Shown: positions 13,316 through 20,575 of the stretch, one piece after another | Numbering within the stretch: the stretch's first letter is position 1 | Layout: the number at the start of each line of letters is the position of its first letter | Source of the DNA: Bacteroidales bacterium | GTDB lineage: Bacteria > Bacteroidota > Bacteroidia > Bacteroidales > F082 | Length of the DNA: 29,734 nt | Direction: 5' to 3' | NCBI GenBank assembly: GCA_017616675.1 | Contig: JAFZXR010000009.1 | Location: forward strand, 1 to 29,734 | Made by a program: the position numbers and the translations under genes | The notes under the pieces: model-generated | Database searches by the model: none | What the model was told of the DNA's origin: nothing | The model's input: only the letters and a program-made list of their open reading frames with translations

Positions 13316-14817
13316 ATCTTTAAAGGATTTTTACGTTCAAAAACAAATACAATACCCAAGTAAACTAATATCAATAATGTGTTGATAGTCAATCTAATAG
13401 CTAATCCGTAGTCGCCAAAGATGGCGCTAATCAGATAAAGTCCGATGGCAAGAACGATGTAAAGCATGATTCGTCCGACCTGATACGGCACCGGGAACAC
13501 TTTTTGTCCCCAGAAGTACGACACCAGCATCATCATGGTGTAGCATCCGAGGTGAGCGATGGCGGCGCCGAGGTAACCGATGCGCGGGACCAGGATGAAG
13601 AGGCAAAGGAGCGTTACCGAGGCGCCGATAATCGAGATTATGGTGCCCGAGAAGGTCCTGTCGGTAAGCTTAAACCAAATCGAGAGGTTGAAGACAATGC
13701 CATAGAACATATTGGCTATCAATACGATAGGTACGATGATCAGACCTTCGTGGTAGTTACTGCCTCCTCTTCCGATGAAGTATTTCAACACATCAATGTA
13801 AAGCATCACGCCGAGGAAAATCAGCAGGCAGAAGATCACGAAATATGTCATCACCTTGGCGTAAAGCTCAGGCGCGTTGCGGTCCTTGGCCTTGCCGAAG
13901 AAGAATGGCTCGGAGGCGTAACGGAACATCTGGATGAAGATGGTCATCAGCACAGCGAGCTTGAAGTTGGCGCCGTATATGCCAAGCTGCTGAAGGGCGT
14001 ACTCCTCGCTTGTCATGTCGAGCAATGCCAGACTTTCGGCGTCAGGAATCGGGGTGAGATATTTGATCAAGATCTTGTCGGCCACCTCGTTGACCATTCC
14101 CACAAGGTTGATGAGCAAGATAGGCAATGCGTAGGCTAGCATCGGACGGATGAAGCTTCTCTCGAGCTCAAAATGATAGCCTTTAAACTGCGGAAGAAGC
14201 AGAAGAAGGCTCAAGAAACTCGATAAAACGTTGGAAATCAGCACCCAGACGAGCAATCCGGCTTGCGGACCGAACACTTTATCGGATATCGCCAGAGCTG
14301 TTTCCGGGATGACGAGCAAGAAGAACAGATTCAAGGCCACACACAGCGTGACATTTGCTATCTTAATGATAGTGAATAACTTAGCCTGATTATTTTTTCT
14401 TAGCTTCGCAAACGGAACAGCAGTCAAGGCGTCGAGAGCGACGATGATTCCGAGGAAGAGAACATATTGCGTATTATGTTCATACTGAATGAGATGCGCA
14501 AAGTTTTGATAAAAACAGCAATATAAAATCAGGAAGATTCCCGTCGTGGTGATGATGCACGAAATGATGTTGTTGAACACCTTGTCGGGATTCTCTTTCT
14601 GGGTATAGCGGAAGAAGGTTGTCTCCATGCCGTAGGTCAGAAGGGCGAGGAGGAACGCTATCCAGGCGTAGAGGTCGGTAATCTGACCGTAGACTCCAGG
14701 GGCAAAGACGCGCGTATAAAGCGGAACCAAAAGATAATTCAGCAGTCGCGGCACAATTGTTCCCATGCCGTAAATTACTGTCTGGCCTGCGAGGGCTTTT
14801 ATAGGGTTATTGCTCAT
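13312..14817 (-). CDS. Lipopolysaccharide/oligosaccharide flippase (Wzx/MOP family)
   Basis: The 501-residue protein has about 12-14 membrane segments and the typical opening [20 protein letters not shown] followed by [12 protein letters not shown] and [12 protein letters not shown], as in MOP-superfamily polysaccharide flippases (PF01943-like with a polysaccharide-biosynthesis C-terminal part). These proteins move undecaprenyl-linked sugars or similar lipids across the inner membrane. The partner glycan genes are absent from the window, so the substrate (O-antigen, peptidoglycan precursor or other) cannot be told. It is the first gene of the flippase-dut-TPR-DUF4292-envC operon and has its own -7 element. 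Confidence 0.88.
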   Translation of the reverse strand: MSNNPIKALAGQTVIYGMGTIVPRLLNYLLVPLYTRVFAPGVYGQITDLYAWIAFLLALLTYGMETTFFRYTQKENPDKVFNNIISCIITTTGIFLILYCCFYQNFAHLIQYEHNTQYVLFLGIIVALDALTAVPFAKLRKNNQAKLFTIIKIANVTLCVALNLFFLLVIPETALAISDKVFGPQAGLLVWVLISNVLSSFLSLLLLLPQFKGYHFELERSFIRPMLAYALPILLINLVGMVNEVADKILIKYLTPIPDAESLALLDMTSEEYALQQLGIYGANFKLAVLMTIFIQMFRYASEPFFFGKAKDRNAPELYAKVMTYFVIFCLLIFLGVMLYIDVLKYFIGRGGSNYHEGLIIVPIVLIANMFYGIVFNLSIWFKLTDRTFSGTIISIIGASVTLLCLFILVPRIGYLGAAIAHLGCYTMMMLVSYFWGQKVFPVPYQVGRIMLYIVLAIGLYLISAIFGDYGLAIRLTINTLLILVYLGIVFVFERKNPLKI

Positions 14818-14842
14818 GACGTTTTGTTAACGTTACAAACTG

Positions 14843-14850
14843 CAAATATA
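14843..14850 (-). promoter_or_regulatory. -7 promoter element for the flippase-dut-envC operon
   Basis: The minus strand reads TATATTTG, followed by CAG, 25 bases before the flippase ATG and directly after the histidine kinase stop. No -33 element lies at 17-23 bases; it would fall inside the kinase gene. It may supplement read-through from the kinase gene. Confidence 0.55.
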
Positions 14851-17109
14851 TTACATTTCTTTTAAAATAGGTATATCAATTGTGAAAACCGTACCTGTTC
14901 CGACTGTACTCGAGAAGGTGATGTTGCCTCCCATGGCCTGCACGATGTTTTGCGACACCGACAGTCCGACTCCCATTCCACTCGATTTTGTAGTGAAATT
15001 CGGGAAAAACACCTTCTTCTTGTCTTCATCCTTTATGCCGCAGCCGTTGTCGGAGATGTTTATCTTATACCTCTCCCCTAACCTATTGAGTGTCAGTTCA
15101 ATACGACCTTCTGCCGAGCCGATGGCCTGAATCGCGTTTTTGATGATATTGCCGAATACTCGTCCGAGGTTGTTGCGGTCGGCGAAGAGTGGCCATTGTT
15201 CTTTATCATTGTAAATCAATGTGATAGAAATGTTTTTTTCAACATCGTAGAGTTTTATCGTGCTCTTCAGAAGCTCGCTGAGGTCGAAAGTCGTCGGGGT
15301 GTTTTCAGGCATCTTGGCGTAGTTGGAGAATGCTGTCGCAATCTTCGAAAGTGTCTCTATTTGCTCGAGAAGCGATGCCAATGTCTCTTTGAAATTCTTC
15401 TCGAAATTCGGGTCTTTTCTATCCCAAAGCATCTGCAGATACTCGATGTTGAGTCGCATCGGGGTGAGCGGATTCTTGATCTCATGTGCCACCTGTCGTG
15501 CCATCTCGCGCCAGGCGTTCTCGCGTTCGTTGCGTGCGAGCTTATTGGCGGCAATCTCGAGCTGCTGACACATATTATTATATTGCTGCACCAAAGCTCC
15601 AATCTCGTCGTGACCTTCAAAATTTATCGGCTCGTTGTTGCCTTCCAGACTGATTTTTCCCATCTGTTCCTCAATGATTTTCAACGGCTTAAGCGTTCTG
15701 CGCGTAATCAAAATCATAATTATTGAAGTGAAACAGAGAAGAACGATGATGATGTTGATATAATTCAAAATGAAGTTTGAAATTCTATCGTCGTATTCCG
15801 AATCCGAATCGAAATATGGGACATTCAGGACTGCGATCAGTTCGTTGTTTCTGTCAAGGATAGGGAAGTAGTAGGCGTTGCATTTCTCGTCGCCGTACCA
15901 CTCTGTCTGCATGAAATAGCCGGCACCTTCCTCGCAAATCGTACGATATGCATCTTCGTTAATCGACTGATATTCATCGACATGAGCGTGATCACTTAAA
16001 GTGGAGTTAATAACATTTCCATCGAGGTCGTAGATTTTTATATCGCAGATAAAGGTCTCGGCCAACTCGTGAAGATAATCGCCATTTGTCAAGCTGTTTT
16101 CGTCTAAAATATTGGTTTCCAATCTATTACGAATGATATTGGCCTGCTTGTATTGCGAAATCTCAGTCTTCTTTTTGATATTGTTGTTCAAAAACAGGAA
16201 TGAAACGAGTCCGACGATGAAGAATGACAATGCCAGGGTAAGCAGGATGGTGATTTGCATCTTGCCATGGAAACTCTTGCGGAAGTGCGTGCGGCCTTCG
16301 TTGAAATAAACATAAAGGAAGTAGGAGAGGAGCAGGGCGAAAAAGATTATCGAGAATGGTGCTACGAAACGGAGCCAGCGCTCGTATTCGATGGTCACCA
16401 CAACCGTTTTATTATGATTTATATCATTGAGTATCAAGTGTTTAAATCTATTTCCTTTATGAATGCCGTCTTCTTGCGAGATGAAATTTTTCAGACTGTT
16501 AGGGTAGAGGTAGTTGCCCGATTTATAGTCGAGGATGTTGTTTTTATAGATGCTGAACGAGTAGTTTTTCAGGTTATCGGTGGTATATTTCGCAAGGTTT
16601 TTGTATTTATAAAACTCAAGAAACATGCTGTGATTTCCCGCGAAATCCATCGAGACGAGGTAATAGGTGTCGGTCGTCGGGTCGTCGACTTGGAAGAGGT
16701 TGTCGTTGATGACGGTCTTGTCGTTGTTGTCGATGAGATTCACGAACCAGTCGTTGCAAAGCACTTCATTGTCGCCGATGTTGATCACCGTTTCGTTGTC
16801 GCAGAGTGCGAATGTAACGGCGTAGTCGTTGAGAAGTTCAATCTGGTTGAAATATTTTTCCTGCAGATAGCTGAAAATGCTGTCGTCGCTCGGAATGGTC
16901 TCCTCAAACCATCCGTTGACTGTCTCGTCGTTTTTTATCTTCTCGATGAAGATGGCCGCTGCCGACTCAAAGTCATAATCCGACTCGTCGGCTATCGCTT
17001 CGGCGAAACGTTCCATGTCGGCATTCTCGTCGCTCTCATTTTTTTCGTACACAAAAAACGAGACTGCGATGAGCGCGATGGCGATTAGTATGATAAATAT
17101 CTTCTTCAT
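14851..17109 (-). CDS. NtrY-like membrane sensor histidine kinase
   Basis: The 752-residue kinase has four predicted membrane segments (about 3-20, 250-270, 287-307 and 449-470), giving two outside sensor regions: 21-249, very acidic, and 308-448. A HAMP domain follows (about 470-520), then the H box REMARQVAHEIKNPLTPMRL with His 542, the N box NLGRVFGNIIKNAIQAIG (647-664), the G1 box DNGCGI (687-692), the F box and GMGVGLS (711-717). The HEIKNPLTPM box is of the NtrY/EnvZ-like type. Phosphorylation of His 542 would be passed to a response regulator, but none is encoded nearby, so it is an orphan kinase here. Its gene lies just upstream of the envelope operon, only 33 bases before the flippase start, which may hint at an envelope signal. 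Confidence 0.92.
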   Translation of the reverse strand: MKKIFIILIAIALIAVSFFVYEKNESDENADMERFAEAIADESDYDFESAAAIFIEKIKNDETVNGWFEETIPSDDSIFSYLQEKYFNQIELLNDYAVTFALCDNETVINIGDNEVLCNDWFVNLIDNNDKTVINDNLFQVDDPTTDTYYLVSMDFAGNHSMFLEFYKYKNLAKYTTDNLKNYSFSIYKNNILDYKSGNYLYPNSLKNFISQEDGIHKGNRFKHLILNDINHNKTVVVTIEYERWLRFVAPFSIIFFALLLSYFLYVYFNEGRTHFRKSFHGKMQITILLTLALSFFIVGLVSFLFLNNNIKKKTEISQYKQANIIRNRLETNILDENSLTNGDYLHELAETFICDIKIYDLDGNVINSTLSDHAHVDEYQSINEDAYRTICEEGAGYFMQTEWYGDEKCNAYYFPILDRNNELIAVLNVPYFDSDSEYDDRISNFILNYINIIIVLLCFTSIIMILITRRTLKPLKIIEEQMGKISLEGNNEPINFEGHDEIGALVQQYNNMCQQLEIAANKLARNERENAWREMARQVAHEIKNPLTPMRLNIEYLQMLWDRKDPNFEKNFKETLASLLEQIETLSKIATAFSNYAKMPENTPTTFDLSELLKSTIKLYDVEKNISITLIYNDKEQWPLFADRNNLGRVFGNIIKNAIQAIGSAEGRIELTLNRLGERYKINISDNGCGIKDEDKKKVFFPNFTTKSSGMGVGLSVSQNIVQAMGGNITFSSTVGTGTVFTIDIPILKEM

Positions 17110-17232
17110 AACCTGATTTATATCAAAAATCGTTCCAAAATTTGCTTTTATCTGCGGCGTTTTCTAAAAATTTTTGATGCGTAACTCGTAAAAATCTAAA
17201 ACTGTCTTAAAACGGCTAAAAATGGCCAAAAA

Positions 17233-18129
17233 TCAAATCTTGTCGAAAACGTAGATCAAACTCGAGTATTCTCCGCTGCGACGGGCTTTGCGGTTCGATT
17301 TCCATCCTCGGATGATGCCGCGGATGAAGGTGTTGCCATGACCGGCGAATTTTTCGCTCATCATCGAGATGTAAAATGCATCCCATTTCATCGGATGGAT
17401 ACTTTTGAGTTGGAATTTTCCCTTGAAAATATTTTCCAGCGACTCCTTATGAAAATGATTCAGATGTCGCGGCACGTCGTAAGCCGCCCATTTGTCTTTG
17501 TAGTATTCGGCGTCGTACGATTTATAGTTCGGCACTGCGATTATCAGGCGTCCGTTGTCTTTTAAAAGACGATGTAGCTGTTCGACCTGATTATGCAGAT
17601 CGTCGATATGTTCGAGCACGTGCCACATCGTGATTACGTCGAAAGTGGAGTGGGGGAGCGCGAAGATTTCTTCTGGTGTGACTATTGTTTTACCCAGTTT
17701 TTCCGATGCTATCTTGCGCGCGTCTTCGCTCAGGTCGCAACCCATCACCTCACAGCCTTTCTGCTGGGCATAATGCAGGAAATCCCCGACGCCACAGCCG
17801 AAGTCGAGAAGGTATGGTTTGGAATGGGTGCCCGTTTTGGGGCAACCCATACCATTCCATACCCTTTTATACTTGCTTTTTACGTTAATTTTTTTAACGC
17901 GGTTGTAAATCCAGGGCACGAGGCCTTTCTTGTGCTCGTTGTGACTGAGATAATCCTCCGATTTGTAGTAACGCCCGATGGCTGTGGCGTCGGGGCGTGG
18001 CGTGGTGAAAAGCAGTTTGCACTCGTTGCACTCATGGATTTCAAATTCTTCCTGCGACAGGAAATAATCCTTCAGCTTGAGATGCAAACGGGTGTTTTCC
18101 GATTCACAAAATGGGCATCTGTTGCTCAT
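17233..18129 (-). CDS. Class I SAM-dependent methyltransferase with zinc-ribbon start
   Basis: The 298-residue protein begins with a Cys4 zinc-ribbon-like segment (C5, C8, C34, C37) and continues with a Rossmann methyltransferase: motif I LLDFGCGVGDFL (107-118), acidic MGCDLSEDA after strand 2, and post-motif MWHVLEHIDD. Such methyltransferases often act on sugars or small molecules; the substrate here is unknown. Residues 90-106 (VWNGMGCPKTGTHSKPY) look like an insertion just before motif I. They are encoded by a 53-bp imperfect palindrome, which probably entered the gene in frame. A 123-base AT-rich gap separates it from the histidine kinase gene; I see nothing clear in it. Confidence 0.83.
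   Translation of the reverse strand: MSNRCPFCESENTRLHLKLKDYFLSQEEFEIHECNECKLLFTTPRPDATAIGRYYKSEDYLSHNEHKKGLVPWIYNRVKKINVKSKYKRVWNGMGCPKTGTHSKPYLLDFGCGVGDFLHYAQQKGCEVMGCDLSEDARKIASEKLGKTIVTPEEIFALPHSTFDVITMWHVLEHIDDLHNQVEQLHRLLKDNGRLIIAVPNYKSYDAEYYKDKWAAYDVPRHLNHFHKESLENIFKGKFQLKSIHPMKWDAFYISMMSEKFAGHGNTFIRGIIRGWKSNRKARRSGEYSSLIYVFDKI
17811..17863. repeat. Imperfect palindrome inserted in the methyltransferase gene
   Basis: The plus strand reads GGTATGGTTTGGAATGGGTG, then CCCGTTTTGGGGCAACCCAT, then ACCATTCCATACC. The two arms (about 23 bases each) are complementary apart from small loops, around GTTTT. The element codes in frame for about 17 residues that fall between the N-terminal zinc ribbon and the SAM-binding motif. 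Confidence 0.7.
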
Positions 18130-18161
18130 GATATCTTTTATTTATTGTTGTTTTCAAAAAT

Positions 18162-18177
18162 TGTTTCACGTGAAACA
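18162..18177. promoter_or_regulatory. parS-like site (ParB/Spo0J binding), downstream of mnmG
   Basis: TGTTTCACGTGAAACA is a perfect 16-bp palindrome that equals the well-known bacterial parS consensus (TGTTNCACGTGAAACA). It lies in the 55-base gap between mnmG and the methyltransferase gene. ParB bound here would load onto DNA and help segregate the origin region. Confidence 0.88.
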
Positions 18178-18184
18178 TTTTGGG

Positions 18185-20059
18185 TTATCGACCCAGAAAA
18201 ACTGCCAATACCGAAATGTCAGCCGGCGAAACTCCAGAAATTCTTGAGGCTTGTCCCAGTGTCTGCGGCTTATGTTTCGTCAGTTTCTGTCGGGCTTCGA
18301 TGGTCAGCGAGTGCAATGCGTTGTAGTCGAAATCCGGACTCAGCTTCACGTCTTCGAGACGTTTCAGCTTGTCGGCGACTTCGCGTTCCTTGTCGATGTA
18401 TCCTTCATATTTCACTAATATCTCCGCCTCCTCGACCACGCTCCGCGTGGCCTCGTCGGCGAGGTCAAACTTCGCACTAAGCGTTGGCACATGCTCAATA
18501 ATCTCACGCAGACTGACCTGCGGGCGGGTGAGAACGTGCGCATAACGCGTCTTGCCTGCAATTTCAGGCGTTTCTTTTGCTACCAATAGCTCGTTGATCT
18601 CTTCCGGAGCGACGTTTGTCTCCTTCAAAAACTGCACAATGTCCTGAACACGTTGCTGTTTCTCGAGGAATAGGTCATAACGTTGCTGAGTAGCTAATCC
18701 GAGCTTATATCCAAGAGGTGTCAATCTAGCATCGGCGTTATCCTGGCGCAACAAGATACGATATTCAGCGCGACTCGTAAACATTCTATATGGCTCGTCG
18801 ACGCTCTTGGTGATGAGGTCGTCGATCAAAACGCCGATATAGCCTTCGTCGCGACTGATAACAACTGGTTCTTCGTCGTGAAGCAGTCTGTGCGCGTTGA
18901 TACCTGCCATCAGGCCTTGTGCCGCGGCTTCTTCGTAACCCGTGGTGCCGTTGATTTGTCCGGCGAAGAACAAGCCGTGAATATTGTGAGTCTCCAGACT
19001 GTGATACAGCTGGTCAGGCGGAAAGAAGTCGTATTCGATAGCGTATCCCGGCCTGAAAATCTTGGCGTTTTCAAAGCCTTCGATGTTGCGCAGGGCTTCG
19101 TACTGTATGTCTTCGGGCAGCGACGAGCTGAATCCGTTGAGATAATACTCGCATGTGGTTGCACCTTCAGGCTCCACGAAGAGCTGGTGGAAGTCTTTGC
19201 CCGCAAAACGTTCTATCTTATCCTCGATGCTCGGACAATATCTCGGACCGATGCCTTGGATTCGGCCTGTAAACATCGGCGATTTGTCGAATCCCTTGCG
19301 CAGTATGTCGTGTACCTTCTGCGATGTGTATGCGATATAACAAGAGCGCTGTTGAAGCGGCTTCGCCACGTTCATAAACGAGAATCCCGTCACTTCCTCG
19401 TCGCCCTTCTGCTCTGTCAGTTTGCTGAAGTCGATGGTTCTGCCGTCGATTCGTACCGGCGTTCCAGTCTTCATCCTGTCGGTCTCGAAGCCCAGCTCCA
19501 CGAGCTGTTCGGTGATGCCGTGGCTCGCCGCTTCGCCTATCCTGCCGCCTGAGAACGACTTCTCGCCGATAAATATCTTACCGTTGAGGAAGGTTCCGTT
19601 GGTCAAGATTACGGTCTTCGAGTGTACGTCGCCGCCCATCATGGTGTGCACGCCTCTTATCTGGTCGCCTTCGACCAGCAGTCCGTCAACGTGGTCTTGC
19701 CAAAACTCAAGGTTTTTAGTGTGCTCAAGGGTGTTACGCCACTCGGCTGAGAATGCTGCCTTGTCGCTCTGTACACGCGGACTCCACACTGCTGGTCCCT
19801 TCGACTTGTTGAGCATCCTAAACTGTATCATCGTCTTGTCGGCGATGATGCCCATCTGTCCGCCCAGTGCGTCAATCTCGCGCACTATCTGGCCTTTGGC
19901 AATGCCTCCCACGGCGGGGTTGCACGACATCGCCGCCATGAAGCTCATGTTCATGGTGATGAGCAAGGTCTTGTTGCCGAGGTTAGCCGCCGCTGCCGCC
20001 GCCTCGCATCCTGCGTGGCCCGCACCGACCACAATCACATCGTAATTTTCAAATATCAT
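18185..20059 (-). CDS. mnmG: tRNA uridine-5-carboxymethylaminomethyl modification enzyme MnmG (GidA)
   Basis: The 624-residue FAD protein works with MnmE to install the (carboxymethyl)aminomethyl group on U34 of tRNAs that read split two-codon boxes. The N-terminal FAD loop VVGAGHAGCEAA is at 10-21, followed by SCNPAVGGIAKGQIVREIDALGG. The conserved TGTPVRIDGRTID, IGPRYCPSIEDK, FAGQINGTTGYEEAAAQG and the C-terminal SRISGVSPADISVL are all present and length is standard. MnmG genes often lie near the replication origin, and here both sides carry parS-like sites, which fits that position. The next gene upstream is ybeY, 90 bases away, with a hairpin-array copy in the gap. Confidence 0.98.
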   Translation of the reverse strand: MIFENYDVIVVGAGHAGCEAAAAAANLGNKTLLITMNMSFMAAMSCNPAVGGIAKGQIVREIDALGGQMGIIADKTMIQFRMLNKSKGPAVWSPRVQSDKAAFSAEWRNTLEHTKNLEFWQDHVDGLLVEGDQIRGVHTMMGGDVHSKTVILTNGTFLNGKIFIGEKSFSGGRIGEAASHGITEQLVELGFETDRMKTGTPVRIDGRTIDFSKLTEQKGDEEVTGFSFMNVAKPLQQRSCYIAYTSQKVHDILRKGFDKSPMFTGRIQGIGPRYCPSIEDKIERFAGKDFHQLFVEPEGATTCEYYLNGFSSSLPEDIQYEALRNIEGFENAKIFRPGYAIEYDFFPPDQLYHSLETHNIHGLFFAGQINGTTGYEEAAAQGLMAGINAHRLLHDEEPVVISRDEGYIGVLIDDLITKSVDEPYRMFTSRAEYRILLRQDNADARLTPLGYKLGLATQQRYDLFLEKQQRVQDIVQFLKETNVAPEEINELLVAKETPEIAGKTRYAHVLTRPQVSLREIIEHVPTLSAKFDLADEATRSVVEEAEILVKYEGYIDKEREVADKLKRLEDVKLSPDFDYNALHSLTIEARQKLTKHKPQTLGQASRISGVSPADISVLAVFLGR

Positions 20060-20065
20060 ATTTTA

Positions 20066-20108
20066 CACATTTTTACACATTTAAACACATTCTGCGAAGC
20101 AGCACATT
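20066..20108. repeat. Short CACATT/mini-hairpin array (copy 3)
   Basis: Four CACATT spacers (20066, 20077, 20087 and 20103) surround two AT-rich gaps and one hairpin, CTGCGAAGCAG at 20092-20102. The stretch around that hairpin is shared with copy 1 at 4234-4255 over 22 bases. The copy sits just upstream of the mnmG start, within its likely leader, and seven bases before a parS-like site. Confidence 0.75.
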
Positions 20109-20114
20109 TAAAAA

Positions 20115-20130
20115 TGTTTCACGTGGAACA
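20115..20130. promoter_or_regulatory. parS-like site upstream of mnmG
   Basis: TGTTTCACGTGGAACA matches the 16-bp parS consensus with one asymmetry (GG for GA in the right arm, as in the B. subtilis variant TGTTCCACGTGAAACA read on the other strand). It is 2 kb from the perfect site at 18162, and the two bracket mnmG. Confidence 0.85.
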
Positions 20131-20149
20131 ATTTATATAACCATTTGAT

Positions 20150-20575
20150 TTACAATTCGTTACATCGCATTTTTAAACATTTTTCTTCTTGTTCGCGCAT
20201 CTCGGCGGCGGCAGCGGCGGTCTTATCGTCGAAACCGATAAGGTGCAGCACTCCGTGTGCCAACACGCGGTGAAACTCGTCCCTGAACGGCTTGCCCATC
20301 TGCTCGGCGTTGTCCTTGATACGATCCAAGCTGATGTAAAACTCACCCGAGAGGTACCCGCTGCAGTCGTTCAACGGAAACGTCACGATGTCGGTGTAGA
20401 AATCGTGGTTCATCCGCTTCTGGTTGAAATCCAGGAGGTATTCGTCGCTGCAGAAGAGGTAGTACAACTCGCCGATTTTCTTGCCGTAGCTGGCAACAAA
20501 TTCCTCAATCCACTCCTTGGCAAGGCGTTGGTTCAATTGAGGCATGTCGATGTCGATGCTTTCAAATTTTATCAT
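20150..20575 (-). CDS. ybeY: rRNA maturation RNase YbeY
   Basis: The 141-residue metalloprotein takes part in 16S rRNA 3'-end maturation and ribosome quality control. The metal motif HGVLHLIGFDD places His 107 and His 111, but the third ligand position (117) is Asp instead of the usual His of HxxxHxxxxxH. I recall the same KD/DD form in other Bacteroidota, so it is probably a lineage feature. NHDFYTDIVTFPL and GEFYISLDRI match the family, and the length is normal for the short Bacteroidota form. Its ATG overlaps the DUF4175 stop by 4 bases, so the genes are translationally coupled. Confidence 0.92.
   Translation of the reverse strand: MIKFESIDIDMPQLNQRLAKEWIEEFVASYGKKIGELYYLFCSDEYLLDFNQKRMNHDFYTDIVTFPLNDCSGYLSGEFYISLDRIKDNAEQMGKPFRDEFHRVLAHGVLHLIGFDDKTAAAAAEMREQEEKCLKMRCNEL

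Noticed and set aside
13504..14139. 211-codon plus-strand open frame
   Set aside because: Antisense to the flippase gene, with His/Asp/Glu-rich content and no domain.
16255..17088. 277-codon plus-strand open frame
   Set aside because: It lies wholly opposite the histidine kinase gene and has Val/Phe/Asp-rich content typical of antisense frames. No domain is visible.
17593..18480. 295-codon plus-strand open frame
   Set aside because: It lies opposite the methyltransferase and the end of mnmG and even crosses the parS-like site. It has no recognisable motif.
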